The notes below the pieces were generated by a model that made no database searches, was not told where the DNA came from, and saw nothing but the letters and a program-made list of their open reading frames with translations. The position numbers and the translations under genes are program-made. From Tillandsia leiboldiana (lineage: Eukaryota > Streptophyta > Magnoliopsida > Poales > Bromeliaceae), in contig CM055063.1 of the NCBI GenBank assembly GCA_029204045.2, positions 39,403,562 through 39,467,561 on the forward strand: a DNA stretch of 64,000 bases. The letters are read 5' to 3'. Within the stretch, counting starts at the first letter, position 1. Each line of letters begins with the position of its first letter. Shown in pieces: positions 40,549-53,470 of the stretch.

Positions 40549-43500
40549 TGTCACGCCCCGGGTGTAAACCAGAACCCGGGCCCGTCCACAGATCCGCCGT
40601 GCATACGGAATTTTCCGTGTACACGAAGCGCTGATAACCTGCTCAGATATAAAACAAGTAATAAAGGAGCATAAAACAGAGCTAAACTAAAACTAATACA
40701 ACTCAGACAAATACTGGAAAGGAAAGTACAGTAAGCTCTCAAAAATATACAAGTGTCTCTCCCAGCTCACGAAATATATACAACCAGCTGGCCGCAGCCA
40801 GACCCAAAATAAAAGGAAAAATACAACCGTCTGAGTGTACTGGGGATACGACAAAACTACCAAAAACTCGAGCTCGGGGTAGCAGCTATCTAGTCGGCGA
40901 TCCTCTTACCTCGATCCTGGTAGGAAGGCCCCGCAACTCCGGCAGATGACTCTGCAAAACAAAGGGGACAAGAAAAGGGAAAAACAGTGGGGGGTCAGTA
41001 CTACAGTAAAGACAGTAGCCTCCCCTAGTGGGTAAACCTCAACACGAACTCCTACCTGCCCACTAGGTCTACCAGAGGCTAAAGGAATAAATGCGGTAAC
41101 TAAGAGTATGACTCCTGATAAAAGCTACCACTAATATGCCTCTACCTGCCCAGCTAAAGATAGCTAAAAGTATGCATCAGAGAATCGAAGCCTGCCACAT
41201 CGGGTATGCCAGCCTACGCATAACACCGGTGTGGAATAGGAGTCTCAATGTCTGCCAAATCGGGTATGCCAGCCTACGCATAACACCGGTATGGGACAGG
41301 AGTCTCAAGGTCTGCTAAATCGGGTATGCCAGCCTACGCATAGCACCGATAAGGGGTAGGGTTCTCAATGTCTGCCAAATCGGGTATGCCAGCCTACACA
41401 TAACACCGATATGGGACAGGAGTCCCAGGGTCTCAAGTCTGCAAATCGCGCACTCCGCTCTATAAGGAAAGTACCGTCTCCCAAAGGAAGCCCAAAACCC
41501 TCTCCCCGAAACCCAAGTATCTGACTACACTAACCCAGCCCCTGCTCCAACCCGAGCATAATATCCCCTATGTCTAAGTGACTGAAGAAAGAATGCAACA
41601 TGGTTTCTCCTAAGTCAATTCCAGCATGATAGTGTAGCAGAAAAAGGTGGCCTATCTAGGTGACCATTCAAGCATGCAAAAGTCATTAACTTGATAAACC
41701 TCTTTTTAATTATTCTAACATATGCAACATTAAATGTTTGGACCCTCCGATGTACACGTGGCATGATATACGATACATGATACAATTTAGATGTACAATT
41801 AACTAGCAAGTACCCCTTTTACAACATGCATTCTAACCCCATGCCCAAACCTTTCCTTAACACACAATATGATATGGCTATAGCATTCATTCCAACTAAT
41901 TAAATTGCATATCTAAACATGGAAACACCACTCATGAACTTGTAGCTTGCTAACAATGCAAGTATTAGCAAAAGAACCTTAATATCATGCAAGCATGCTA
42001 GATACATTCATATTTAATAACATATAATCGTGGCATTCCAATAGGCCTAGTGACATTCACAAGCAGGAGGTTCTCAACATCACCCACCTCGAGCGCTATT
42101 CCAAAATTCCCAAAAGCGAAGTCCAAGATCAGTCCAACACACCACCAATCTGTACAAAATACCCCAAAGGAAAAATACATAAGCTTAACATCCACAATTC
42201 CAGAATCTGTCCCCCAAACCAGCAGTCCACAATTCACTAATTTTTACCTGCGAATAATGCCCAGAAAAATCCAAGAAAAATACTATCGCGATCCTTGCGA
42301 CGAGCCCGTCGAAACGAGTACCTGCACGCCCAATTTGGAGTTTCCTACGCTGAGATAAAAATCCGACAAGGGGTACACCCCAAACCCAAACTGCACTAAA
42401 TTCCTGTAACAAGGAACCACAGAGGAAGAAGATTCTCACCCTCGAGTAAAATTCAGAAAATTCTGAGAAAAATCCAGGAGACTCCTTGCGAAGCGTAGAT
42501 GAAAATTGCCTTTTGAATCGCCTCGTTCCGACGTCCGAGCGAAAAGATATGGCAAGAACACCGCGGTGCTGTCCCAAAAGTCCGCGAAGAAAAAGGGTCA
42601 AATGGTTGCTCGGAAAACTCCAATATCAGCACGGAAATCGAGGAACCACAAAACACAGGAGTTGAAGCCCTACCTGTCAAGAGTCCAACGGCGCAAGAAT
42701 CGGCGAATTCCGAGGTCGGGGTGAGTCGGAGGAGTCCAAACACTGAGAAGGGGTGAAGAGGATCGCCGGAGAACAAGCGTCGCGCCGCGCCGTAAAATGG
42801 TGAACCTCGGGATGCGTGCCTCCAAAAATCTTCAAACTTCTCCAAAGGGTTGAGCTCTGAGAGAGGAGGAATCGCCGTGAAGAAAGCCCAGCGAAAATAG
42901 AGTCCAAAAAGCCTACAAGACGAATGGGGGGAGCTATTTATAGGCCCAGCCCACTAAGCATTCGGGCCGGGTTTTCGGGCGCAACTTTCGGGCGCACTGC
43001 GCCCGGAAACCCGGTCGCACCGCCCCTGTCCGACGCGCCCGAAACAACCAGGAGCGGCCACGTCACCCCCAAACAGGGGACAGCGGATCCCAGCGGCCCG
43101 CCTACGCCACGTGGCCCCCCGCAGTCAACGGGGGTAGGTACGGCCGGCCAATCTCGAGGCGACACGTGTCGCACTCGAGTGCGGCCGACCGCCCCCCCCC
43201 TGGCGCCACTGTGCGCGCACGTGCGCGCACAGTACCGAGGCGCCCCCCCCGCGCACCCGTGGACCGCGCCCACGTGGACCGACGAATCCGAAGCCGCCAC
43301 GTGTCATGCGCCCGGTCCACCGCCAACCCGCAATTCCCGTGAGCCGTGCCGCGTGCGCCCGCCTACCAGGGCACGCCACGCGTCCACCCGCCGCGGTCCA
43401 TGCACCGCCGCGCCATTGCGTGGACCCAGCCGCGTGAGCCGGCCAATAAAAGGGCGCCACGTGGCGCTGGCCGGTCCACGCGTCACCCCCGTGCACCGAA

Positions 43501-43789
43501 AATCCCCCAAATCTTCCGGAAGCCCGCATTTGGTCATCCGGACTCCAAATTCAACAAGCAAATAGCCGTTTTCAAGCGTTTTTCCGCGCTGAATCCAAAT
43601 CCAACCTCAGATTGGCCCAAAACCTTTTCAAAAATTCGGCAATCACAGCCGAAGGCCAAATCATCCATCCAAGTCTCACGAGGTCCATCTGTGGCATCCC
43701 TTCGATGCACCATGGGCCAGACACCAACACTAGGTGTTCTACACAGTGGATTCATCGGAAAATCGCAAGGGAAAACCCAGTACACTACA
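40549..43789 (-). repeat. 3' LTR of element D
   Basis: On the minus strand: G-box/CCAAT array (43480-43050), GGGCGC-rich region (near 42985), TATAAATA (42942-42935), donor-like GACAGGTAGGG (GT at 42673), TGCAGGTACTCGTTTCGA (near 42325), a 60-bp tandem repeat (41440-41190) and acceptor-like TTTTGCAG (AG at 40953-40952). Confidence 0.93.
41190..41440 (-). repeat. 60-bp tandem repeat in LTR D (copy also at 49613-49863)
   Basis: Four units of 60 bp with core AATCGGGTATGCCAGCCTAC and the end GACAGGAGTCTCAA. It lies where E and M have their CCGCGG repeat. Confidence 0.9.
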
Positions 43790-43825
43790 CCCTCCCCTAC
43801 AAGAAAAAGTTTCGTCCTCGAAACA
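43790..43825 (-). promoter_or_regulatory. Polypurine tract and hairpin of element D
   Basis: Minus strand: GTTTCG-AGGA-CGAAAC (6-bp stem), then CTTTTTCTT and the tract GTAGGGGAGGG directly before the 3' LTR. Confidence 0.8.
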
Positions 43826-43835
43826 AAATCATACC

Positions 43836-46800
43836 TCAGACAGGAGCCTCAAACAAGTGGGGGTGAGCATCCATCATCGCTGACTCCAACTCCCAGGTAG
43901 CCTCGCGCTCATCATGACTGCTCCAGAGAACCTTCACATAGGGGATGGCCCGACTGCGCAACTCCCTAACCTCATGCTCCAAGATCCTCAACGGCCGCTC
44001 AACATAACTCAGGTCCTCAGCAACCTCCAATGGAGTGAAATCGATAATATGAGACGGGTCATGAACATACCTCCTCAGCGTCGATACATGAAACACATTG
44101 TGAACACCTGAAAGCCTGGGAGGAAGCGCAAGCCTGTAGGCAACTGGCCCTAAGCGCTCCAACACCTCAAAAGGTCCAATAAAGCGAGGGCTCAGTTTCC
44201 CACGAATACCAAATCTCCGAATCCCCTTCGAAGGCGAGACTTTCAGAAAAACATGGTCACCCACCTGAAACTCTAAGTCTCGCCGTCGAGTATCAGCATA
44301 ACTCCTCTGTCGACTCTGGGCGGTCTCTAGGTGTCGTCGTATCAATCTGACCTTTTCCTCTGCCTCCAACAGTAGATCAGGACCCAAAGTCTTCTTCTCA
44401 CCCACGTCACTCCAATAAAGGGGTGACCGACACTTGCGTCCATACAACGCTTCAAACGGAGCCATCTGAATGCTCGCTTGATAGCTGTTGTTGTACGCAA
44501 ACTCAACTAATCCCAAGTGTCGGTACCATCCTCCCCCAAAGTCCAGAATGCATGCTCTCAACATATCCTCGAGGGTCTGAATAGTGCGCTCTGACTGCCC
44601 ATCGGTCTGTGGGTGGAATGCTGTACTAAATCGGAGCTGCGTCCCCAAGGCTGTCTGTAAACTCCTCCAGAAATGCGAGACAAACCTCGGGTCTCTATCT
44701 GATACGATGGAAACGGGTACCCCGTGCAATCTAACCACCTCAGCCAAGTACACCTGCGCCAGTCGCTCCATCGGCCAAGTCATCTGAACCGGTAAAAAGT
44801 GAGCGGATTTGGTAAGCCTGTCCACGACTACCCAGATAGCATCCGCTCCCGTCTGTGCTCTCGGCAACCCAGTGACAAAATCCATCGTAACATGTTCCCA
44901 TTTCCATTCAGGGATTGGGAGACTCTGCAACTTGCCAGCAGGTACACGATGCTCAGCCTTTACTTGCTGACAAGTTAAACAGTGCGCTACAAATCTCCCA
45001 ATGTCTCTTTTCATCCCATTCCACCAAAACTGTGCCTTCAGATCCCTATACATCTTAGTCCCACCAGGGTGGATGGTATAAGGTGTATAGTGGGCCTCCC
45101 TCAAGATCTGCTCTCGAATCTCTGCATCCATAGGCACGCAAGCTCGGTCCCTGTACCGGAGTACTCCCGCAGCATCAACTGAAAAGTCCCCTAACAAACC
45201 AGTCTGCATCTGCTCTCGAATCCTCACCAGGTGGGGGTCCTCACTCTGTCTCTCCCGAATCCTGTCCAACAGAGTGGGCTGCACGACTAGAGACATAAGT
45301 CTAGCAGAGACCCCAGGGGACACAACCTCGAGCTCTAACCGCCTCATCTGCTCAAGTAATGGCGCCTGATCGGTGATCATCAAAGATAAACTCTGTACTG
45401 CTCTCCTGCTCAGGGCATCAGCAACCACGTTGGCCTTGCCAGGGTGGTATAGAATGTCTACATCATAATCTTTCAACAATTCCAACCATCTACGCTGCCT
45501 CAAGTTGAGCTCCTTCTGTGTGAACAGGTATTTCAAGCTCTTGTGGTCGGTGTAAATCTCGCAGTGTTCCCCATACAAGTAGTGGCGCCACAACTTTAGT
45601 GCAAAAATCACTGCAGCTAGCTCCAAATCATGGGTAGGGTAATTCTTTTCATAATCCTTCAGTTGCCGAGAGGCGTAAGCGATTACCCTACCCTCCTGCA
45701 TCAGCACACAACCAAGTCCACTGTGCGATGCATCACTATAAATCACGTATCCTTTCCCCATAACAGGGAGGGAAAGGATAGGAGCCGACATCAACCTGAT
45801 CTTTAATTCCTCAAAGCTCCTCTGGCAGTCCTCACTCCAAATAAACTTAATCCCTTTTCGCGTCAAACGAGTGAGGGGTGCGGAAAGTTTCGCAAAACCT
45901 TCCACAAACCGACGGTAATATCCTGCTAAGCCCATGAAACTACGGACCTCTGATACCGTCGTCGGTCGGGGCCAATCCCGGACTGCCTCGATCTTCGCCG
46001 GGTCTACTGCCACTCCAGCGGCTGAAATCACGTGGCCCAAAAAGGCAACCTCCCGAAGCCAGAAATCACACTTAGATAGCTTGGCATACAACTTTCTCTC
46101 TCTCAGAAGTTGTAGCACAATCCTCAGATGCTCCTCGTGCTCCACATCGCTTCGGGAATAAACTAGGATGTCATCAATAAAAACAACAACGAACCGATCC
46201 AGGTATGGTCGAAAAATCCTGTTCATCAAATCCATAAAAGCTGCAGGGGCATTTGTCAGTCCAAAAGGCATGACGGTGAACTCGTAATGCCCGTACCGCG
46301 ACCTGAATGCCGTCTTTGGGATGTCCTCGGCCTTCACCTTCAATTGGTGGTAACCAGACTGTAAATCAATCTTGGAGAAGACACAAGACCCTTGCAGCTG
46401 GTCGAATAAGTCATCAATGCGCGGCAAAGGGTACTTGTTCTTGATGGTCACTTTATTCAGCTCCCGGTAATCTACACACAGTCGAAGTGAACCATCCTTC
46501 TTCTTCACAAATAGCACCGGCGCTCCCCAAGGTGATACACTAGGCCTCACAAAACCCTTGTCCATTAAATCCTGGAGTTGCGCCTTTAACTCCCGCAGCT
46601 CGGCCGGTGCCATTCGGTAAGGAGCCTTAGAGATTGGCGCAGTTCCGGGAACTACGTCAATCAAAAACTCAACCTCCCTATCCGGCGGCATATGAACTAG
46701 CTCCGGAGGAAAAACATCCGGGTACTCATGGACAATAGGAATATCCGTGAGTCCCGGTGCCGCCGTAGGCTCCTTAACCACCGATGCCAAAAAGGCCACG

Positions 46801-47354
46801 CATCCACTGCGCATCATCTGCCTCGCACGAGAGGTCGAAACCACAGAGGCAAAGAAAGCACTCTGGCACCCCCCGTAAACGAACACCTCCTGGCCTGGCT
46901 CGCTAAAGGTAACAGTCCTCGCGGCGCAATCAATCGTCGCGAAATAGCGAGCCAGCCAATCCATCCCCAGAACAATGTCGTAATCTTGCAGCTCACTAAG
47001 GACCATAAGGTCCGCTGGCAAGATCCAGGACTCAATCTGAACAGGGCAAGACCAACAACACTCCTCTACATGCAATGTATGATCAGGAATCTGTACCTCT
47101 ACTGCATGTGGCAACCGACCTAACACTAGTCCATGAGATGATGCAAATACTCTACTGATAAAAGAATGTGATGCACCGGTATCAAATAAAGTGCGAGCTC
47201 TAGTACCAAGAAGTAAAGTGATACCTGCCACCACGTGGTCGGCTGCCGTGGAGTCCCCTACCTGGGCGGCGTAGACTCGCCCGCTCTGAGCTGGTGGTCG
47301 GTAATCTGCAGGGTGGGAGGAAGGAGCCCCGCTCGCTGGAGCATAAGGCCGCTG
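43836..47354 (-). CDS. pol: Pol polyprotein of gypsy element D (protease, RT, RNase H, integrase, chromodomain)
   Basis: In frame with gag after an amber codon, 1,172 codons plus stop; the first Met is at 47234. Domains in order: aspartic protease [10 protein letters not shown] (Asp near 47183); reverse transcriptase with [32 protein letters not shown] and catalytic FIDDI near 46170; RNase H with [16 protein letters not shown] and [13 protein letters not shown]; integrase finger ([17 protein letters not shown]), core ([23 protein letters not shown]) and the [16 protein letters not shown] block; and a C-terminal chromodomain-type tail ([21 protein letters not shown]), which in chromoviruses is thought to guide integration to marked chromatin. 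No stop or frameshift interrupts it. This is the best-preserved gypsy pol in the window and the template for judging A, B and E. Expression depends on reading through the gag stop. Confidence 0.94.
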   Translation of the reverse strand, partial: QRPYAPASGAPSSHPADYRPPAQSGRVYAAQVGDSTAADHVVAGITLLLGTRARTLFDTGASHSFISRVFASSHGLVLGRLPHAVEVQIPDHTLHVEECCWSCPVQIESWILPADLMVLSELQDYDIVLGMDWLARYFATIDCAARTVTFSEPGQEVFVYGGCQSAFFASVVSTSRARQMMRSGCVAFLASVVKEPTAAPGLTDIPIVHEYPDVFPPELVHMPPDREVEFLIDVVPGTAPISKAPYRMAPAELRELKAQLQDLMDKGFVRPSVSPWGAPVLFVKKKDGSLRLCVDYRELNKVTIKNKYPLPRIDDLFDQLQGSCVFSKIDLQSGYHQLKVKAEDIPKTAFRSRYGHYEFTVMPFGLTNAPAAFMDLMNRIFRPYLDRFVVVFIDDILVYSRSDVEHEEHLRIVLQLLRERKLYAKLSKCDFWLREVAFLGHVISAAGVAVDPAKIEAVRDWPRPTTVSEVRSFMGLAGYYRRFVEGFAKLSAPLTRLTRKGIKFIWSEDCQRSFEELKIRLMSAPILSLPVMGKGYVIYSDASHSGLGCVLMQEGRVIAYASRQLKDYEKNYPTHDLELAAVIFALKLWRHYLYGEHCEIYTDHKSLKYLFTQKELNLRQRRWLELLKDYDVDILYHPGKANVVADALSRRAVQSLSLMITDQAPLLEQMRRLELEVVSPGVSARLMSLVVQPTLLDRIRERQSEDPHLVRIREQMQTGLLGDFSVDAAGVLRYRDRACVPMDAEIREQILREAHYTPYTIHPGGTKMYRDLKAQFWWNGMKRDIGRFVAHCLTCQQVKAEHRVPAGKLQSLPIPEWKWEHVTMDFVTGLPRAQTGADAIWVVVDRLTKSAHFLPVQMTWPMERLAQVYLAEVVRLHGVPVSIVSDRDPRFVSHFWRSLQTALGTQLRFSTAFHPQTDGQSERTIQTLEDMLRACILDFGGGWYRHLGLVEFAYNNSYQASIQMAPFEALYGRKCRSPLYWSDVGEKKTLGPDLLLEAEEKVRLIRRHLETAQSRQRSYADTRRRDLEFQVGDHVFLKVSPSKGIRRFGIRGKLSPRFIGPFEVLERLGPVAYRLALPPRLSGVHNVFHVSTLRRYVHDPSHIIDFTPLEVAEDLSYVERPLRILEHEVRELRSRAIPYVKVLWSSHDEREATWELESAMMDAHPHLFEAPV

Positions 47355-48680
47355 CTAGGGCACTGAAGGAGCTGATGCTGAAGAAGGAGCCTGCGGTGTA
47401 GAGAGAGGGCAAGTAGCTCGAATATGGCCGGACTGTCCACACCGATAACAGCGGCCATACCTCTGGTCACAAGTATCCGCCGCGTGCTGTCCCCTACAAA
47501 AGACGCACCTGACCCCAGACTGGGACTGCCTCGACTGCTGCTGCTGCTGTCCTTGCCGCTGTGACCCCTGCTGTCGCGACTGCGACCTCTGCTGCTGCGA
47601 GTGCTGCTGCTGTCGCTGGGGCTGCCGCTGCTGCTGCTGCTGCTGCTGTGGGGGTCTCTGGGATCCACCAGACCCTCGCCGCTCCGAACGCCCACGGCCC
47701 GTAAACTGCGGCGGTGGTGGTCGGGGCGGCCTCCATGAACTGGCCTGTCCCCCCTCGTCTGGCATTGGCCGCTTCCTCTCAGAACTCTGAGCGGCCAAGC
47801 CCCCACGTCTAGCGACGACGTGATCTCCCCTCTCGACCCACTGTGCATGATCCACTGCCTCTGATAAAGTCTGAAGCCTCTGGGCGTGTACCAAGGTATA
47901 GACCTCGGGGCGCAAACCTGTCTCAAACAGCTCCAAGCGCAAACCTGTCTCAAACAGCTCCACCTGGTGCAGCCCATCCCTGGCAACATAGGGTACGCAG
48001 TTGAGCAACTGCGTAAACTCCTGATAATAATCCCATACCGTCCTGTCCCCCTGCTGGAGATTCTTCAAATCATCCTCAAGCTTTTTCTTCACGCTCGTGG
48101 AGAAATAAGTGTCAAGGATCAACCGTCTAAACTCCGACCAGGGTAGCTGTCGGGTGATCTGAAACTCCAATGGCTCGACCCGACGCCACCAAGCATCTGC
48201 ATCCCCCTCTAGGCAATGTACAGCCATATGCACTCTGAACCTGTGGTCAATGAAGAAGTCTCTGAACAACTTCTCCATTGCTGCCAGCCATGATCCTATC
48301 TCCGATGGGTGAGTACTCCTCCCAGAGAACCTAGGTGGTCCTCGCTTACAGAACTTGGCGAGTTTGTCAGCAAACTCCTCCTCCTCCGCTGGGGTCAACG
48401 GCCTGAACTCTCCCTGAGCCCCACTGCTCGACGACGGTGCCGTAGGGACTAATGGAATAGCCGGCGGTACAACTGGTGGTACAGGGGCCTCTACAGTAGT
48501 AGGGGGAGGGGCCCCAACCTGAGCCAGCAACTGCTCGAACCTCTGCTCCTGTCGGCGGTGGCTCTCCGCCAACTGGGCCACCATGGCCCTCAGCTCACTG
48601 ATCTCAGAAGGCCCGGACTGCTCCGGCTCCTCCGGGGGCGTAGGAGTACCCCGAGTAGGAATCTGCCGCCTAGGAGGCAT
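47355..48680 (-). CDS. gag: Gag of gypsy element D (441 aa)
   Basis: Capsid/nucleocapsid protein of a Tekay/Del-like element. The start chosen is MPPRRQIPTRGTP; an upstream in-frame Met at 48734 is less likely. A Pro-rich N-terminus with a short helix (ELRAMVAQLAESHRRQEQRFEQL) is followed by the gag core (FADKLAKFCKRGPPRFSG, EIGSWLAAMEKLFRDF, DAWWRRVEPLEFQITRQLPW, YYQEFTQLLNCVPYV). A 27-bp tandem duplication (47922-47975) repeats LELFETGLR. A Gln/Ser/Arg-rich tract encoded by CAG-type triplets (47530-47660) precedes an unusual CVFCRGQHAADTC and a standard CCHC knuckle CYRCGQSGHIRATC. The gene stops at TAG (47355-47357), followed by CAG CGG, and the frame then continues open into protease. The decayed gag of E has a sense codon at the aligned place. 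Confidence 0.92.
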   Translation of the reverse strand: MPPRRQIPTRGTPTPPEEPEQSGPSEISELRAMVAQLAESHRRQEQRFEQLLAQVGAPPPTTVEAPVPPVVPPAIPLVPTAPSSSSGAQGEFRPLTPAEEEEFADKLAKFCKRGPPRFSGRSTHPSEIGSWLAAMEKLFRDFFIDHRFRVHMAVHCLEGDADAWWRRVEPLEFQITRQLPWSEFRRLILDTYFSTSVKKKLEDDLKNLQQGDRTVWDYYQEFTQLLNCVPYVARDGLHQVELFETGLRLELFETGLRPEVYTLVHAQRLQTLSEAVDHAQWVERGDHVVARRGGLAAQSSERKRPMPDEGGQASSWRPPRPPPPQFTGRGRSERRGSGGSQRPPQQQQQQQRQPQRQQQHSQQQRSQSRQQGSQRQGQQQQQSRQSQSGVRCVFCRGQHAADTCDQRYGRCYRCGQSGHIRATCPLSTPQAPSSASAPSVP

Positions 48681-48952
48681 CCTGTCACACAAAATCCACG
48701 GGTCAGTAAACCAAACCACTCTCGACCCAATCACGCGAAAGTCATGGGCATTCCCCTATTTCTGTAACCTTATGTTGTCTGCAGCCAACATAATAGTCCC
48801 CCAGAAATAGGCTATGCCAATCCCTCTCCACTCACAGGAAGAGTTAACAACCAATTACCGACTTTCGCACAATATCACGTCACTCACGCTCGGCCTTCCT
48901 AGGGTCTGCCAAAAGCCTAGGGTTTCCTAAGTCCCAACTGACCTATCCCTAA

Positions 48953-48964
48953 GCTCTGATACCA
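48953..48964 (-). promoter_or_regulatory. Primer binding site of element D
   Basis: TGGTATCAGAGC, seven bases after the 5' LTR end (minus strand ...GTGACA, GATTAGT, then the site). The stretch 48681-48952 between it and gag is an untranslated leader. Confidence 0.88.
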
Positions 48965-48971
48965 ACTAATC

Positions 48972-51900
48972 TGTCACGCCCCGGGTGTAAACCAGAACCC
49001 GGGCCCGTCCACAGATCCGCCGTGCATACGGAATTTTCCGTGTACACGAAGCGCTGATAACCTGCTCAGATATAAAACAAGTAATAAAGGAGCATAAAAC
49101 AGAGCTAAACTAAAACTAATACAACTCAGACAAATACTGGAAAGGAAAGTACAGTAAGCTCTCAAAAATATACAAGTGTCTCTCCCAGCTCACGAAATAT
49201 ATACAACCAGCTGGCCGCAGCCAGACCCAAAATAAAAGGAAAAATACAACCGTCTGAGTGTACTGGGGATACGACAAAACTACCAAAAACTCGAGCTCGG
49301 GGTAGCAGCTATCTAGTCGGCGATCCTCTTACCTCGATCCTGGTAGGAAGGCCCCGCAACTCCGGCAGATGACTCTGCAAAACAAAGGGGACAAGAAAAG
49401 GGAAAAACAGTGGGGGGTCAGTACTACAGTAAAGACAGTAGCCTCCCCTAGTGGGTAAACCTCAACACGAACTCCTACCTGCCCACTAGGTCTACCAGAG
49501 GCTAAAGGAATAAATGCGGTAACTAAGAGTATGACTCCTGATAAAAGCTACCACTAATATGCCTCTACCTGCCCAGCTAAAGATAGCTAAAAGTATGCAT
49601 CAGAGAATCGAAGCCTGCCACATCGGGTATGCCAGCCTACGCATAACACCGGTGTGGAATAGGAGTCTCAATGTCTGCCAAATCGGGTATGCCAGCCTAC
49701 GCATAACACCGGTATGGGACAGGAGTCTCAAGGTCTGCTAAATCGGGTATGCCAGCCTACGCATAGCACCGATAAGGGGTAGGGTTCTCAATGTCTGCCA
49801 AATCGGGTATGCCAGCCTACACATAACACCGATATGGGACAGGAGTCCCAGGGTCTCAAGTCTGCAAATCGCGCACTCCGCTCTATAAGGAAAGTACCGT
49901 CTCCCAAAGGAAGCCCAAAACCCTCTCCCCGAAACCCAAGTATCTGACTACACTAACCCAGCCCCTGCTCCAACCCGAGCATAATATCCCCTATGTCTAA
50001 GTGACTGAAGAAAGAATGCAACATGGTTTCTCCTAAGTCAATTCCAGCATGATAGTGTAGCAGAAAAAGGTGGCCTATCTAGGTGACCATTCAAGCATGC
50101 AAAAGTCATTAACTTGATAAACCTCTTTTTAATTATTCTAACATATGCAACATTAAATGTTTGGACCCTCCGATGTACACGTGGCATGATATACGATACA
50201 TGATACAATTTAGATGTACAATTAACTAGCAAGTACCCCTTTTACAACATGCATTCTAACCCCATGCCCAAACCTTTCCTTAACACACAATATGATATGG
50301 CTATAGCATTCATTCCAACTAATTAAATTGCATATCTAAACATGGAAACACCACTCATGAACTTGTAGCTTGCTAACAATGCAAGTATTAGCAAAAGAAC
50401 CTTAATATCATGCAAGCATGCTAGATACATTCATATTTAATAACATATAATCGTGGCATTCCAATAGGCCTAGTGACATTCACAAGCAGGAGGTTCTCAA
50501 CATCACCCACCTCGAGCGCTATTCCAAAATTCCCAAAAGCGAAGTCCAAGATCAGTCCAACACACCACCAATCTGTACAAAATACCCCAAAGGAAAAATA
50601 CATAAGCTTAACATCCACAATTCCAGAATCTGTCCCCCAAACCAGCAGTCCACAATTCACTAATTTTTACCTGCGAATAATGCCCAGAAAAATCCAAGAA
50701 AAATACTATCGCGATCCTTGCGACGAGCCCGTCGAAACGAGTACCTGCACGCCCAATTTGGAGTTTCCTACGCTGAGATAAAAATCCGACAAGGGGTACA
50801 CCCCAAACCCAAACTGCACTAAATTCCTGTAACAAGGAACCACAGAGGAAGAAGATTCTCACCCTCGAGTAAAATTCAGAAAATTCTGAGAAAAATCCAG
50901 GAGACTCCTTGCGAAGCGTAGATGAAAATTGCCTTTTGAATCGCCTCGTTCCGACGTCCGAGCGAAAAGATATGGCAAGAACACCGCGGTGCTGTCCCAA
51001 AAGTCCGCGAAGAAAAAGGGTCAAATGGTTGCTCGGAAAACTCCAATATCAGCACGGAAATCGAGGAACCACAAAACACAGGAGTTGAAGCCCTACCTGT
51101 CAAGAGTCCAACGGCGCAAGAATCGGCGAATTCCGAGGTCGGGGTGAGTCGGAGGAGTCCAAACACTGAGAAGGGGTGAAGAGGATCGCCGGAGAACAAG
51201 CGTCGCGCCGCGCCGTAAAATGGTGAACCTCGGGATGCGTGCCTCCAAAAATCTTCAAACTTCTCCAAAGGGTTGAGCTCTGAGAGAGGAGGAATCGCCG
51301 TGAAGAAAGCCCAGCGAAAATAGAGTCCAAAAAGCCTACAAGACGAATGGGGGGAGCTATTTATAGGCCCAGCCCACTAAGCATTCGGGCCGGGTTTTCG
51401 GGCGCAACTTTCGGGCGCACTGCGCCCGGAAACCCGGTCGCACCGCCCCTGTCCGACGCGCCCGAAACAACCAGGAGCGGCCACGTCACCCCCAAACAGG
51501 GGACAGCGGATCCCAGCGGCCCGCCTACGCCACGTGGCCCCCCGCAGTCAACGGGGGTAGGTACGGCCGGCCAATCTCGAGGCGACACGTGTCGCACTCG
51601 AGTGCGGCCGACCGCCCCCCCCCTGGCGCCACTGTGCGCGCACGTGCGCGCATAGTACCGAGGCGCCCCCCCCGCGCACCCGTGGACCGCGCCCACGTGG
51701 ACCGACGAATCCGAAGCCGCCACGTGTCATGCGCCCGGTCCACCGCCAACCCGCAATTCCCGTGAGCCGTGCCGCGTGCGCCCGCCTACCAGGGCACGCC
51801 ACGCGTCCACCCGCCGCGGTCCATGCACCGCCGCGCCATTGCGTGGACCCAGCCGCGTGAGCCGGCCAATAAAAGGGCGCCACGTGGCGCTGGCCGGTCC

Positions 51901-52212
51901 ACGCGTCACCCCCGTGCACCGAAAATCCCCCAAATCTTCCGGAAGCCCGCATTTGGTCATCCGGACTCCAAATTCAACAAGCAAATAGCCGTTTTCAAGC
52001 GTTTTTCCGCGCTGAATCCAAATCCAACCTCAGATTGGCCCAAAACCTTTTCAAAAATTCAGCAATCACAGCCGAAGGCCAAATCATCCATCCAAGTCTC
52101 ACGAGGTCCATCTGTGGCATCCCTTCGATGCACCATGGGCCAGACACCAACACTAGGTGTTCTACACAGTGGATTCATCGGAAAATCGCAAGGGAAAACC
52201 CAGTACACTACA
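48972..52212 (-). repeat. 5' LTR of element D
   Basis: 3,241 bp, same layout as the 3' LTR, with two base differences seen. TATAAATA at 51358-51365 on the minus strand. Confidence 0.94.
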
Positions 52213-52939
52213 CTTGCTCCTTTGCTTTTCGATCTAGAAGCATGATAGTAGCCTGTTAGAGGCGTTAGGGAATCATGATAAAAATTGCATGCGTAGAGGA
52301 TAAATATTATATTTTGATGAGTATGGAAATAATTGCATGCATGAAAGTGATGAACAATTATTATTATTGTGATCATGTTAGGGTGTAACCCTAGGAACTA
52401 TGTGAAAGCATAAGGAAAAAGAAATGCATGATGGTAGTGAGACCTAGGAGAAAATCTAGATTTAGGTTTAACGAGTGGCATGATGACCTAGGAGTTAAAC
52501 CTAGATGGACGAGTGACATTATCTTAGGAAATAACCTACGGTTGAGAATAGAGTATTTAACATAGAGTCGGGGAACTCTAGGTTAAACAGGTTGTGGAAC
52601 TTAGGTAAAGGAACCTAAGGTAAACTAGTGGAGATAAACTCTAGTGATGAAATAGAGTTAGGGCAACTCTAAGTTAAACATGGAATAGGAAAATAGAGTT
52701 AGTGTAACTCTAGGATTCAGTGAGGACTCAGAAAAAAGGGGATTAGATCCCAAAGTTAAAGAATTAAACAAATATAACCCTAGAAAGTCATAAGACGTCT
52801 GGGTAAATGGACAAATTAGTTTAACTACAATCTGAGTTAAACAGATGAGAGGAGTTTCCAACAGGTTCAGACCTCAAATGTCAATCGCTGGGCTGTGGTT
52901 AATATCTCGGCTCGCTGTGATATAAGGTCTCTTGTCCTA

Positions 52940-53470
52940 GATCAGATCAAGTGTGGAGACATTGAAAGGAAAAAATGGGAAATAGATCAAGTGTGGAGAC
53001 ATGAAAGGAAAATGGGAAATAGATCAAGTGTGGAGACATGAATGGAGTAAATGGGAAATAGAGTTAATAAACCTAAAGTAGATAAAATTGAAAGTGACTA
53101 ATGTCCATGCGACATAGTGTAGCTTTGAGGGTAATTGAAACAACGAGTTGTGAATTGAGAACAAGCAAAGAAAAGTTTGAAAAGGGGCTAGGGAACTATA
53201 GAGATTTGCAAAGTGGCAAATGAGAAATAAATGTAAATGAACAAGAAGTTCAAACTTAAATTGGTGTTAGTGACACCCAAATTATCCTAGAGTAAAGAAC
53301 TTAGGATAAAAGAGATAAAGCTCAAGAGAGAGCTAAAAGTGGTTAATAAGCAAGACAAGCAAATTGCTCAAGAAAGAGCTAAAAGTGGTTAATAAGCAAG
53401 ACAAACAAATTGCTCAAGATAGAGCTAAAAGTGGTTAATAAGCAAGACAAGCAAATTACTTAAGACAAAG
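52940..53470 (+). repeat. Two short tandem repeats in LTR Z
   Basis: Three units of about 38 bp, each starting AGATCAAGTGTGGAGACAT (52942-53056), and three units of about 46 bp containing AGCTAAAAGTGGTTAATAAG (53325-53465). Not visibly amplified in Z'. Confidence 0.85.

Larger units (their letters stand above)
40549..52212 (-). mobile_element. Complete young gypsy (Tekay/Del-like) element D (11.66 kb)
   Basis: Insertion into LTR Z with a CTTGC duplication at 40544-40548 and 52213-52217. Both LTRs are 3,241 bp (minus strand TGTAGTGTAC...GGGGCGTGACA). I find only two differences, at about 43235/51653 and 43641/52059, i.e. well under 0.1 per cent, so it is very recent. Gag and pol share one frame separated by a single amber codon. 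No other break is visible. Confidence 0.95.

Noticed and set aside
42924..43565. 213-codon Pro/Arg-rich frame in LTR D (and its copy at 51347)
   Set aside because: It overlaps the G-box/CCAAT array and GC-rich U3 region; codon use follows base composition, and the two LTR copies differ by a stop (102 codons at 51347).
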